Counted from the first letter of the stretch, positions 10,634 to 23,120 are shown. The stretch is DNA of 64,000 nucleotides from Turritopsis dohrnii (GCA_027922465.2 BQMF02000113.1:62001-126000), one strand, 5' to 3'. Notes: a model not told the origin generated them from the sequence alone. A program made the numbers and translations.

Positions 10634-13346
10634 CATAGTCTAGACCCATAACGACCATATGGTAATAAAACATAATTACCTACTTAAAAAGAGCGGAAAA
10701 ACATTTCCTTTCTAGCAAATAAAACAATGAAAAAATTAACACTAATAAATTTGAAAGTTCTAAATTTTACAAAGACTGAATTCACACGCTTCCACTTTGC
10801 AGCGGCAACAAATAAACGTGTTTTTTTACCAGGACGCGTTCTGAAAATAGCTATCGTCAAAAGATGATTTAAACTGCATATGTATGTAATGTATATAAGC
10901 AATACTTAAAGACAGCATGTTCTATATTTTAAGTTCAACATGAGTTGAACAAATAAAAGCTAGCTCAGTATCAAAAATCTTTTGCCAAACGAAAATCGAA
11001 ATGAACAATAACATTAAAGAAACGTAATGACATCGATAAATTTTACAACAAAAGGCAGGAAGAGTTGTTGAACACTGGCATGAATAATTTTGACCTGCGA
11101 TTTCACCTTGAGAAGAAGATATTCAAAGAGTTTTAAAGATGTCTCTGGTAGTAGACATACTGAAAACCAAGAAATTGTTTCCAACAGGAAATAATTCTTA
11201 GGAAACTTTCTCCTTCACAAATGTTTCAGAATTTGGATGAAGTACTAAAATATTTCGCAAGATAAACATCAAAACTGTCATAGTGCTGACTTTCGAAATA
11301 ATTGAAAAAGACAAACCAATGTATGAAAGTACTTTTGGGAAGTATTAAAAATCTGTTTTATTTTTTAAATAGAACAGAACATATTTGATGTATATTGCCG
11401 ATAGGCTCTTTCTTCGCCAAAAGCTAACCTGTTCGGGTCGATGTTACTATACCCAATATCAGTTGGACATTTTAAAATACAAAAGCCAATTCGGCGGAAA
11501 CCTCTCCGCAGTGCACACCTCTCTATAGCGAATCCTTTTTTTCTATAGAAAGGTTTTATTGTTTTTCATGAAAAATAACAGTTTCACTTTGTTTTTATCC
11601 TTAATAAAGACACGGTTGTGTCCTTGACTGATGAACATTTACAAGGCATTAAAACAAAACTGATTCCGAATAAATTCATTGTGAAGAAAAATCTAGAATC
11701 AGATTCAAACAAACACAACAAGATTTGTAAAAAAATTTCTTATATTTCGATTTCTAGCAAAATCATCATCAGAGTGGTGTTACAAAAACAGATCAAAATA
11801 TTTAAAAGAGCGACAATTCCTTTAACTTCCTTTAAGTTTAACTTCGGACGTAACTGAAGTCACGGTAACGTCACGTCCAATATTTCGATCTGTTTTTGTT
11901 TTTATGTTCCAGTTGAAACGCAGTATCACAAAGGAACAAGGATCATGAAGGTAATTGTGAAGTATACAGAACTGACAATAAAATGTTTCTGCAATCTGGA
12001 TAATGCTCGAATCCAAGTAACCTTTTAAGAGCGTGTTTAGAACATTGTTTTACTCTAAGATAAGACACTTTTAGCGATATCAAAGTTGCAAGTCGACAGG
12101 CGGAAGAACCAAACATTACGCATGGAAACCCGAGGAGAAAAAACGAGGAGCGGTCACTATCCTAACTTATTTGTCACTTAAACATTTATTATTCAAAATC
12201 GCCCCAGCGATCCGGTCAATATCTCTCTAAGTTTGACATTTATGCAAAACTCAGTGCAAAACTCAGTGGAACAGCTGTTTCAACATTTTCCCATCTGTAC
12301 AATACCTTTCTCTTTGTTTACGTATTTGAAGAAAATCGAAGCTGTTTTACAACACCATCCCACAACGATTTTGGAAAAATTCGATCAAAACTTTCCAACC
12401 AGAATAAATATTATTTTAAATGTCATCTATCTTCTTTGAATTTTTATATCGTTATGTTCATCTACTCTGCTGTCAATACGTGACTTTTGTGTGGGATTGA
12501 ACTTTAAATGTTGGTTCCATATCATTCAACTTTAAATAAAACAAGACTACCGGATGGTCGAAAGATTTTGCTTGTGTTTTTAAGAAAAGCGCCCTATAAA
12601 TAACGCCCATTCTAAATACATACTCGAGAGTTCATTGGGTTGCAGAGCGGAATTTATAATAAACCCGTCTTCATAGTGCTACGTGTTTTCGTATTTTTGC
12701 GTAACCTCCTGTTTCTGAGCCTAGTCGCACTACTGAAGTATTTTGTTAAAAAGATCTGCTAGTGTAAACATAGAAATAAAAAAATTTTATTGTGTAAACC
12801 AAACTTTATTAATAAAAACATCACAAATTGAAACAAAAAAAATATACTTGTATGTGCTGTAACCATGAATTAAACAAATGATTTTAAAAGAAAAACGTGA
12901 GCCAAAAGAGACAAGAAAAAAAGGCTTTTAAAAAAATGAAAATCCATCCAAAATACTCAAGCAAATTAAACAAATCAAATAACGAAGAAATAGTTTGTTT
13001 GAAATAGACAGTTTGAAGTTAGAGTAAAATTAAAACTGTTTTTAAAGCTTCTCCTTTACTGCAGTTGAACTTGGAAGTATAACAACATCAAAAGCTTCAC
13101 TTAATTTAAATTTCACTTAATTTAAATATCACAGTGGTACTTTGAATCAAAAAAGTAACTCGAACATTTCTTTTTGTTTTTCCATTAGGGAAAGATCCTT
13201 TTTGTGTGACTATGCGATAAATACACTATATAGCTCACAAAATATACGAAAGCATATCATGGTCATGACAGCAAGAAAAAAAAGAAATAGAAATAAAAGA
13301 ACTTTAAGTAAGTAAGTGCGGTCCTAAAAACCTTCGCCGTACATAG

Positions 13347-13372
13347 ATTAGATAGATAGATAAATAGATAGA
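13347..13372. repeat. GATA microsatellite
   Basis: Imperfect (GATA)n run of about six units. Confidence 0.8.
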
Positions 13373-14441
13373 ACGACGCCGAAACCAATATATTTCGCTT
13401 AGCAAAATTAAATAAATTGTTTTGTCATTATATAGTCTATTAGTATCCCATTTGAAAGTTTTTACATACCTTCGTTAATAACTTTGTTTTCTTAAAATTA
13501 CCTACGCTGGTATGTATCATCACACGCTTTACCTGCTTTATTAATATAAAATGAAGTCTTTCCTAACAATTGAATCAGATTGCTATTGTTTGTTGATCTT
13601 ATGAACCAATAAAAAATGTTCAAAACGACCAAAAGAAATGCGTTCTACTTATGTAAAGAAATTAGCGTTGCCTCTACATTATTTTACGCGCCCCTATGGA
13701 AGAACTTGACAGTAAATGTAACCCAAAACAGTTAAAAATAAAAGTGTGACACCCAAACGCGAAATTAAAATAATACATTACGTTTAGTATGACTGCCAGA
13801 AATCGTAATCGTAGACGTAGTCAGGTTGTACTTTGATGAATAAAAATGATATCATCGTACAATTTCAAATATCTTTCAAATCTTTCGATAAACATTTCTC
13901 AGATCTACGTCAATTATACGTCAATGGAGATGTCTCATAAGTATTTAAGAAAATACTAGCCGCCAAGGCGGCGTCGCTCGCCGCCCAGGTTCAGCCTGCG
14001 TTGTGTCACCTCCCAAAGAGTTCTTGAAAAATGGAATTAAGGAATTGACAATAGAAAGTGTTACCATCTTGTAGAGCTCGAAATTCTGAGCAAGAAAATG
14101 TATGGGATCATATGTCTATGACGCACCGTTACAGAGATATCGTCGATCAAAGATTTTGATGACGTCACACACCCGTCGCAAAAAAAATTTGGCCTAAATT
14201 CTTTCGTCACCCCATAACCTGTATCGCGGACCTCAAAAAACGTCAGTTATCCCTATTGGCTACCGAGATAATTTTCCCTAAACGTCGCATTCGATTAGGG
14301 TCTCAATACAATGGTTTTACACTGACGTCGCGAGAAATAATTTATGTGTGATCTTACATTGCTGACTCTCTTTCGCAGTTCACATCTACCATTTTTTTTT
14401 TTTTTCAACGTAAGTTATATTTTTCATTAGTATATACATAA

Positions 14442-15300
14442 TCTATATATTAATAGCCGATTCTCTGTTTGTTTGTTTGTTTGTTTGTTTGTGCGTTTGT
14501 TTGTAAGTCACGCAAAATGGTAGATTAAGTTGTGAGCGAAATTATTTCTTTTTTTGTGTGCGACGTGAGTTCGAAGCAAATACATTGCAACCCCAATCGA
14601 ACGTGACTTTTTTGGCTGATGAACTAATAGGAATATAACGTTTTGTTTTTATCATTATTGTTAGTTTTATATTCCACGTTGACTTGGCTTTGAAAACAGT
14701 ACATCAACTAAATACAAAGAAACTAACTGATTAAACATTTTGGACAAAAAGCAGCAGTGGCAGAACGTGGCAACATATGTTCGGTTTTTGCCACTGACTC
14801 TGGCCTGACTGTCTGAGACGGCTGAACTTTTTTTTTGAGCAAGCAAAATGCTTAAAAACCGATAGGTAAAAAAAGAGTATCATATCAAAACAAAATGTTT
14901 TTTTTTTTTTTTTTTGCTTTTCTTTTAATAAATTAATTTCTTCTTTTATATAATTGTTAAGCGTTCTGATCGAACGTTTTTTTATTCTATTTATTCATTT
15001 AGCACGTGCCTTTTTTCTCTCCTCCGTGTGAACGTTTTAAGAAGAGAAACCATTTCCCCCTTACGTTTGATAGCACCCATGTTAGAGCGCGTAACTTTTT
15101 TTAAAACAAAAGTTAATAGAAAGTTGAAATTTTCTCTCTATACGTTTTGAGTGTATTGTTACACTGATAAAAGATTGGTTTTTGTGACTTCGAATCTGCT
15201 TCTGGTTGTACGAGCCGTTTATAAGGAAATTTGACGATTATTGATACAGTGATACAGAGCAGGTGGACATGGGCGGCGAGCGACGCCGCCTTGGCGGCTA
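14442..15300 (+). mobile_element. Non-autonomous Helitron, family A (copy A1)
   Basis: It starts TCTATATATTAATAGCC after an A and ends with the hairpin GGCGGCGAGCGACGCCGCC followed by TTGGCGGCTA. The expected last G is missing where copy A2 begins. A TTTG microsatellite lies about 25 bases from the 5' end. No coding sequence. Confidence 0.85.
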
Positions 15301-15322
15301 TCTATATATTAATAGCCGATTC

Positions 15323-15363
<41 letters not shown>

Positions 15364-16181
15364 TTGTAAGTCACGCAAAATGGTAGATTGAGTTGTGAGC
15401 GAAATTATTTCTTTTTTTGTGTGCGACGTGAGTTCGAAGCAAATACATTGCAACCCCAATCGAACGTGACTTTTTTTGGCTGATGAACTTATAGGAATAA
15501 CGTTTTGTTTTTATTATTATTGTTAGTTTTATATTCCAAGGACTACGTTGACTACGTTGGCTTTGAAAACAATACATCAACTAAATACAAAGAAACTAAC
15601 TGATTAAACATTTTGGACAAAAAGCAGCAGTGGCAGAACTTGGCAGCATGCTTGCCAGTGTAGCCTAACATATGTTTGCCTGACTGTCTGAGACGGGTAA
15701 ACTTTTTTTTCGAGCAATCAAAATGTTTAAAAACCGTAGACAAAAAAAATAAATTCATGAAACAAAATTTTTTTTTCTTTTCTTTTAATAATTTAATTTC
15801 TTTTTTTCATTGTTATGCGCTTCAGATCGAATTTTTTTTTTTATTCACTTTATTCATTTAGCACGTGCCTTTTTTTCTCTCCTCCCGTGTGATCTTTTTA
15901 AGAAGAGAAACGATTTCCCCCTTACGTTTGATGGCACCCATGTTAGAGTGCGTAACTTTTTTAAAACAAAAGCTAATAAAAAGTTGAAGTTTTCTCTCTC
16001 TACGTTTTGAGTGTATTGTTACACTGATGAAAGATTGGTTTTACCAGAAGTTGTGACTTCGAATCTGCTTCTGGTTGAACAAAAGTTGTACGAGCCATTT
16101 ATAAGGAAATTTGACGTTTATTGATACAGTGATACAGAGCAGGTGGACATGGGCGGCGAGCGACGCCGCCTTGGCGGCTAG
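15301..16181 (+). mobile_element. Non-autonomous Helitron, family A (copy A2)
   Basis: It begins TCTATATATTAATAGCC directly against the 3' end of A1 and ends ...GGCGGCTAG at 16181, followed by T. The 5' microsatellite here is mainly (TCTG)n at 15323-15359, unlike the (TTTG)n of A1. Confidence 0.85.
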
Positions 16182-16439
16182 TATACATAATATTTATTAC
16201 AAGATATGATATTATTTATTACATTACTTAATGATTGACAACAGTAGCCCGCTGTTCGTAGACTGCTGCGTCATTGATTATTTTTACGTTCCCATATATT
16301 GATCTACTTCCACGAATACATCTAACCAGAGATCTAATCAAGGAAAAATCTACCGTTTTACGTGACTTACAAACAAACAAACAAACGAACAAACAAACAA
16401 ACAAACAGACAGACGGAGAATCGGCTATTAATATATAGA

Positions 16440-16954
16440 TGAATTGAATCTCAGGGTTAAAAATATTGAAACTGAGAAAAGGAAAGTCATTAGAAGATTC
16501 AGTTAGTCCAGCCAGTAATGTCTGTAGTATTTGGAGATATTCATCGTGCCATGGAACTATTAATCCTCTTTGGAAGACGTTTGGAAGAAAAGGAAAAAAT
16601 GACTAAGTATTTTATAAAGACATAGAATAAAAAGGACATGAAAGTTTAAATCAACTCCAAGGAAGTTAGCTATTTTAGAGGTTTTTTGATTTTTATTTTT
16701 CCTCACAAAATGATATTTATCAGGATTTTGATTATGGTTTCCGCTGTGTTGATTTGCTATAACGAGCAGTTGTGCCTAAAACTGTAAATAAGTAATTCTT
16801 TACTAATGATTCAACACCTTTACTATAATTATTTTCGGAGTAATCGAGGAAACTTACGCATGCGCAATTTATAGCGCATGCATGAATACAGTTTCCCCAC
16901 CCAATTTTGCTCATACGTCAATTACTTTCGACCACCCGTAAATATGAAAAGGAA
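16440..16954. other. Spacer before the second peptide gene
   Basis: AT-rich; nothing recognised. Confidence 0.4.
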
Positions 16955-17131
16955 ACATTTTTCCTGTTTGAATAAGTAAATTAAGTCAAGCAATGAAATT
17001 AACAATTTTGTGGTGCCATTGATTGCAAGACGAAAGTGATTAAACTGTAATTGTGGGAACTGTAATTTACACGGAGATGAAATGGGAATGAGGACGAGCA
17101 CTTTCCAGACAAAAGTAGATTGCCTTTTGAG

Positions 17132-17140
17132 TATAAATAG
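17132..17140 (+). promoter_or_regulatory. TATA box of the plus-strand peptide gene
   Basis: TATAAATAG, 83 bases before the ATG at 17215, in a stretch almost identical to the promoter of the minus-strand paralogue. Confidence 0.7.
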
Positions 17141-17214
17141 ACGTTCTGTAACTCTTGAATTTCATTCCGGATTTTCGTCTCAGCTTGATTTAAATACGCT
17201 GACAAAAACGAATC

Positions 17215-18461
17215 ATGAAGACTTTGATAGCGTTATTGGTGTTGACTGTGTTCGTAGCATTCTCAATGCAAAGTAAGAATACATAGGTTTAGTCATAAGT
17301 TCTATCTAAGTTAATACTGCTATTAATTGATTTTTATATGAAAAAACTTGTTTGTAAAATACGATAACCAGCATTATGAATCAGTAATATACTTACAAAC
17401 GTTATCATTATTTTACAATTACAGTGATGCATGGTGGCCAGATGGGCGATCATGCTCGTCAAAGACACGATGAAGGTAATGTTCTACACGAATTTCAAAA
17501 CCAATGCGCTTTTCATTAGCAGATACACATGACCTAAACAACATCATATTGAAATGATCAATACAGACGTACCAAAAGTTCTGTCTATAGAATTGTAGCA
17601 TACTTCAAACTAAAATTGCTAGGAGGAATAACTATAGGGACATAATATGATTGTTGGTTGAGAAATGATAAGGTGACAGAATTTCAATAGAAATGACTTG
17701 ATAATAATTTTTCCTTTTAGCTGCTTGGCGAGAAGTAATTCAAAGCATTTTCTCTGATGAGAAGAATGAAGGTAAGTTATAATATATTGAACGTACATTG
17801 TAATCAGGTAAGTTTTAAGAAAGACACAGGAGATTTTGTTCTTTGCAAGTTGATGACTTGGGGAACTCAAGTTTCTGTAACAGTTCATTTTCAAATTCTG
17901 AAAGTAATGTTTAATACTTATCTGTCATGAACTTTATTCTTTTATATAACAGATACCTTTGATAAAGTTTATGATGCCATTATGGCGGATGCTCCGAAAA
18001 AAAGCAAAAGGTAAGAAACATAATGATGACTTTCCCAAAGCCTGTTATACATTCGGTGGAGTTTTACCTCCCGTTAGTATTGCTAGATGCTGCGCATGGG
18101 TTTTTTTGAAACAAGAGCGGATGGGCTAAATTTCAGTTACCCCCTAAATATATACCACAACTACCAAAACGTAATTCCATATTTACCTGCGTTAGGGCTA
18201 TTTCAAGCAATGTTGCAAATAAATGTGAGGGTATCTGTTTAATTTGTGAAACTCAGTTTAATATTCAATTGAGAGGTTATTTATTATTTTGTTCAATTGA
18301 ATTATGGAAGTGGTAGGAAGATAACGGAATTATGCGGGCGATGTTATAAGTAAAGTGTTTACCTTTTAGGGGATTTCATTGAATCTATTGAGGTGGAAGA
18401 TGAAGAGAACCAAGAAGAAGGAAACACCGACACAATTTGTTTATATTTTTCTAAGTTGTAA
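17215..18461 (+). CDS. Small secreted peptide precursor, paralogue 2
   Basis: Five exons: 17215-17272, 17425-17475, 17721-17771, 17953-18010 and 18370-18461. The signal peptide (MKTLIALLVLTVFVAFS) differs from the paralogue at one residue. Exon 2 encodes MMHGGQMGDHARQRHDE, two codons longer than the paralogue and the most changed part. Exon 3 gives AAWREVIQSIFSDEKNE and exon 4 DTFDKVYDAIMADAPKKSK. Introns 1-3 are phase 1. As in the paralogue, exon 4 ends in a phase that gives a stop after R-G-F-H in exon 5, while the conserved acidic frame of exon 5 (GDFIESIEVEDEENQ..., stop 18459-18461) is one phase away. The precursor is about 70 residues by the simple join. No cysteine framework and no recognised family; secretion is supported, function is not known. 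Confidence 0.75.
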
Positions 18462-18600
18462 TCATTTGCGTAGAAAACAATTCTTCTTTGCTTCACGTCA
18501 GTTTCAGTTTGTTTCCTTGTAAAAAGTGGATCTTGATGGGATTTTTCTTCCTTCACTTTAATCTATAGAAGTCTTAAGGATATTTTGATGTGAGATTAAC

Positions 18601-20319
18601 TTTCAGATATTTTAAAAGTTCTCTTCAATGCCAATGAAATATCGCCATAAAAATTCCAATCCATAAGAAATTAATTCGTGAATAGACACCTTTGTTTCTG
18701 TTAAAACGCCACGTCTTAATCTTGCTAGTAAAATGGGTATTCAAGTCTCAGTTTGGCCATGGGCTATGTATGTAATTTGAATTCAATTAATATATTTATG
18801 TGCTGAGACACAAAAGCCTATGGCTGTAACATCAACCCAACCAAAACTCTTTTTAGTAGTTAAAAAAATTTGCTTCACTGAGCCAAAAAGTTCATTAATC
18901 AGCCATTTTGTATAATAGGAACTTGTAAGGAGATCCCTCTTACTTTTTGTGTGGAAACAAAATAATTCTTGAACTGGAGACTTCAAGGGTGCAGAGGATC
19001 TCCTGACGATTATGAATGGTATATTCAATGTATTGAGATCTACCACTAATTATGTTATCGTGATAAAAAGATCTTGCGTAGAAACAACATCACTACTAAG
19101 TTTCCTCTTCTAGTTGATGAGAGAGAATAACTCGAATTTCAGAAATGTTTTTTAATTTTTCCTGAATAATAAATGCAGACTCGTTGATAATTCAACGTAT
19201 ATGTGATAGCCGTAAAATTATTAGTTGATTAAATGTATCATTATACACTGACAGACTAGCGGGTATGAATAAATGAAAACACAACTACCTTGTACAATGA
19301 TTATTGACAATTTGTAGAAATAACTGTTTTTCTGCTGCGTCTTCTCTTCCTTTCTCTATTAAAAGGGAAAACAGTTACTACCTTATTTTGACTAAGAAAG
19401 CAATTTGACCTTCATAAGCAGTGAAGCGATGCCGAAAGGACATGTTTTGTCAATACGAAATTTCGTCAAAACTCATCCATCCGGATAACCTGTGTATGAC
19501 AGCTTTAAAATTAAAATGTATAACCACAGTCCTGATTTGCTCTTCTACAATGATGAGACCTGGTAGTAATTTTTCAGATAAATGGTAAGGTAGGACTAAG
19601 ATAACCTCAGTAACGAAGAGATTATAAGATGTTGTTTTTCTTCTCCTCCGCTTCCTGAATAAGACGGAAAGTACATAAGATGTCAAGGGTACAGTACAAA
19701 AAAGAAATACTTTGCACTGGGAAATTTGGTTGAAGAAAAAAACGCCAAAAGAGATGAAGAGTTGTTTATTTTAGGTTTTGAGTTGCATATTGATGAGTTG
19801 AGTTGAAAACCCGAATGTCGAAAAGTGCTTTTTGACCCAAAACTCACGTTCAAGTGTAATCTGGCTGCATCTGCGGTAATGGATGCTGTTCCTAGTTGTT
19901 CACTAGTAGGTTTCTCGGATTCCGGTTCTACTACGTCTTTGCAAACTTCGTTCATCATCTCTGTAATCGTGTCTCTCAGTTCGCAGTGATAGTGATACTG
20001 CTTGTTCTACTCTGAAGATATTCATGCACGCAAAGTGTGATGGTAACAACATCATCGGTATCGTGTTGCTATTGCATTGGAAAGATCCTGTTTGGTGAGA
20101 AAGAAACTTTCAAAAGGAAGAGTTAGCGATGTGTTGACAGCTCAATGCTCCTGGTTGCTGTGCCGCATCGTTCGCCTTGACTTGAGGTGGTGTCATTCTT
20201 GCTCTCCTTAAATTCTTCCTAGTTGGGCGTAAAACCACGTAGGGGTGAGAGACTCTTTTTCACTGTTGGCATTAAAGCACGTGGGGTGACATTAAAGTTT
20301 TTAATGATTGCGGGGGGAA
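18601..20319. other. Stretch without supported genes
   Basis: Short minus-strand open frames near 18783-19046 and 19450-19958 have no recognisable domain, promoter or splice context. I see no terminal inverted repeats. Confidence 0.4.
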
Positions 20320-20640
20320 AAGTTGCATTGCATCACCAATCGATTGTGACGTTTTTGGGCTAATATCCTGAGAATCAATAGGGTTAACTGGCGTTTTCTT
20401 GGGTCAGTGATATAGGCGATGGAGTGAGAAAAATTTTGCACTTAATTTCCTTTGGGGTAATGTGGCTATGACGCCATCAAATTCTTTGATGGACGATATC
20501 TCTATAACGGTTGGTCGTAGTGAAGCGATATCATACATTTTTGATCATTTTTCGAGCTCTACAACATGGATACACTTTCTTTTTTTGATTACTTGATTTA
20601 ATTTTTTGTCACGAGATACTCACTCGGGAAAAAAAGATTT
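20320..20640 (+). mobile_element. Diverged fragment of Helitron family B
   Basis: The reverse complement matches the interior of the elements at 5254-5811 and 25331-26432, including the segments around GACGGTTTTT/AAAACGTCAGTTA and GAGCTCTACAACATGG. Both ends are lost and it is the most diverged copy. Confidence 0.6.
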
Positions 20641-21000
20641 GGAACATCCTTTTCAAAGTTTCACACGGTAAAAGGTTTTTAACTGGGATGCCAATCTATT
20701 ATCCAAATACGGGCTGTGCATCCGCTTTTTCACTCTTTACAATTAAGTTCGGGTTTCTATTTGAGTTCACCTTTGCCGTCACTTCTTGATAACAGTACGT
20801 CAGATCATTACTATACTTTTCTACTATAAGTATACGGAGAAACCCTTGCAGTATAATTGTTTTGAAGCCTGAAAACACCTGGCTAAAACAAAAATTGTTC
20901 AAAAATCTTTATGTGTAAACCCCCCTTTACGGAGCAAAATATTCGAAATTCGAATTTTGAATTATTTGAAAAAAACATTCGAAACTATTCGAATTTAAAT

Positions 21001-21001
<1 letters not shown>

Positions 21002-21030
<29 letters not shown>
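21002..21030. repeat. Poly-G tract
   Basis: Twenty-nine G in a row, then CGGGGG. The length may be uncertain in the assembly. Confidence 0.8.
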
Positions 21031-21031
<1 letters not shown>

Positions 21032-21324
21032 GGGGGTCTTAATTTCTTGTGCCCACAACTTATTTCTACTGTATATATCCTATCGTGAAAGGATCTTTAT
21101 CAGTATTTTTGATGTGTTGATCTTCCGAGTACAGACAGTTTTCTGTTCAGAGCAACAGTGTTGATGGTGAAGACGTAAAAATACTGTAACTGGAAAAGGC
21201 TAGAAGTGTTTTTTCCGTGTTGATGTTTGTTTTTTAAATCACGCGGAACTTTTCTGCTGATAAATGCATTTAACTTTATTCACAATCTTTTTGCACTTTT
21301 TGTTCCTTCTGATATAAAGAGAAA

Positions 21325-21353
21325 AAGTAAGTAAGTAAGTAAGTAAGTAAGTA
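21325..21353. repeat. GTAA microsatellite
   Basis: About seven GTAA units. Confidence 0.85.
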
Positions 21354-21552
21354 ACGGGAGAAAGAAAAAGAGACGAAATATCTCTAGGATATTGTAATTT
21401 AAGTTGAGATAATGGGTAAGTTTTTGTGACGTGACCAAATAGTATTGCCAGATAGTACTTGGTCAAAACCTGTTGAAACCCACCAAAAGATCTATTCAAC
21501 TTTCCACTTCAAAGAGGTTTTAGTAAATGACGTCTTCAAACAACTTATTATT

Positions 21553-21900
21553 GTTATTATTGCGGAGTGGAGCTATTTTACGGAACGGAGCTCATTTGGC
21601 AAGATCAAATATTGTCATCAAAATACTAACAGAGAGATGCGTTCGGCTGCCGTCAATCGCTGAAATTTCTTACAGTGCATACCAAAAATCAAAAGTTTCT
21701 CGCTTACCTTCAATTTTCACAAATTGTGATGTAGATATTTATATGATTGATCAAGTTTTCAGTGTATAGCTTTTGGGCAAAATTGTCGATCTATATGGTA
21801 GCGGGCAGGCCAAAGTGGTTGCATTTAGAGTCAAGTAGACATTTTTCCCCGGGAATGCTGCTCTGAATGCTCTGAGGTTTGTTATGAAATTCAAATTGGG
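21553..21900 (+). repeat. Direct repeat bordering repeat C, left copy
   Basis: It is about 350 bases and very similar to 29403-29750, starting at ATTGCGGAGTG and running through ACATTTTTCCCCGGGAAT. The two copies lie on either side of repeat C copy 1 in the same orientation. Confidence 0.75.
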
Positions 21901-22399
21901 AAACTGGGAATATACCTCCTATCCTTTACGATAACATTGTAAGTTGAACATTTATAGATGAGAATATTGCTTGTTAATACTTTTGAAAATTTAAATTCAG
22001 ATCAAAGCTTCTGAACGTTGTGCATCTATGCTCACAACACAAGCTGTTGTATCTGACTGAGGATACTACTTGAGAGAGGATCGAGGAAAAAGAAAAAACT
22101 GTTATTTCTTCTCATTCCTTTTACTACTATCTTTAAGCAATGTTTATGCAACTTGATGTTGTATTTTGATCCACTTATATAACTGTTTTTATTACCACAC
22201 ACAACACATAACTAACAAGATATAAAAGTCCAATGAGATGATGCTAAAATTTAATGTATGATGTTTTTGTTTGCTTGCTTCTCAGTGCGCAGTGACACCA
22301 TTTGTTGCCCCACAAAATTTTATTCATTATAGGTCCTTTTAGAGATTTACCCATTTTGAATTCTTATTGCAAGCTTATATATCTGTTTCGTATCGTCAA

Positions 22400-23120
22400 T
22401 CGTCCTAACTTCGGACATCCTTCCAAACTTCGGACACGCTAAATAAACAGACCTGTCTGGTAAACGAAATGTACATAATCAATCAAACCAAGTCGTAATA
22501 AATACTAAAATATTAGATAAAACTGATAAAATAATGTATTCAAACGCAATAAAGTCAGCGTGAAGCGTAAATAAGCGTGTAGAAAATAAGTGATTTGAAA
22601 ATAACGATAAAGGAATTGCAATAGCAATCATGTCGAACGACTTAAAATAGTGACGGTTTTTACTTGTATTAACTTTTGAAATAACTATGAATCTTTTATA
22701 TGTAACTGAATGAGAACCAGGTAACCAGAGAACCAAGCATTGAATATCATTTAGCGAAATGTTTTGTTTACATTTTGTTTTTCGACTTTTTTCTTTGATA
22801 CTAATCAATTGCGTATGATGATTTTACAATACTCTTCTCTACGTAATGAGCACCTGCGTATGTTTGTATTTATGTCCGTGGACAATTATCTATAGTGGAT
22901 ATTCGCATTCAAACGCGCAGTGTTATTATAAATCACGTTCGTCTCAAGGGTACAGTCAACTAATTTAAGTGTTTCCTTTTTGTTAAGTTTAGTTGTGACA
23001 AGTTTTAGATTTATAGTTTAATTCACAGTGCAGTATGGACTTTTACTGATGTGGTTTGTATTTTGCAGATATGTTTGTTTTATGTCCCAAGTTTAGAAGG
23101 ATGTCCGAAGTTAGGACGAT
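22400..23120. mobile_element. MITE-like TIR element inside repeat C
   Basis: Terminal inverted repeats CGTCCTAACTTCGGACATCC (22401-22420 and inverse at 23099-23118). Copy 2 of repeat C lacks this segment. No transposase. Confidence 0.75.

Larger units (their letters stand above)
10291..13955. other. Long AT-rich stretch, few features
   Basis: I find no supported gene. It contains three tandem copies of an 18-base unit (10579-10633) inside a short open frame (10444-10638), and a GATA microsatellite (13347-13372). A short match to the family B Helitron start near 13738-13775 is too weak to call. Confidence 0.4.
13956..16439 (-). mobile_element. Helitron with A-type ends and B-type interior, split by a tandem Helitron pair
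   Basis: On the minus strand it begins TCTATATATTAATAGCC at 16439, after an A, and ends with the family A hairpin (GGCGGCGAGCGACGCCGCC) and CTAG at 13956, before a T. Its interior at about 14030-14330 matches family B (5254-5811), not family A. The insertion 14442-16181 splits it; without that, the element is about 744 bases. Confidence 0.7.
16955..18600 (+). repeat. Inverted segmental duplicate, copy 2 (partner 4400-6620)
   Basis: It matches the minus strand of 6620-4400 from upstream of the TATA box to past exon 5, without the Helitron in intron 3. Intron 1 and the distal parts of introns 2 and 4 have drifted most. Confidence 0.85.

Noticed and set aside
13738..13775. Family B Helitron 5' end
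   Set aside because: Matches AAAAGTGTGACACNC..CGCG only loosely and lacks the TC terminus.
19450..19958. Two overlapping minus-strand frames as a gene
   Set aside because: No recognisable domain, no in-phase splice join and no duplicate copy.
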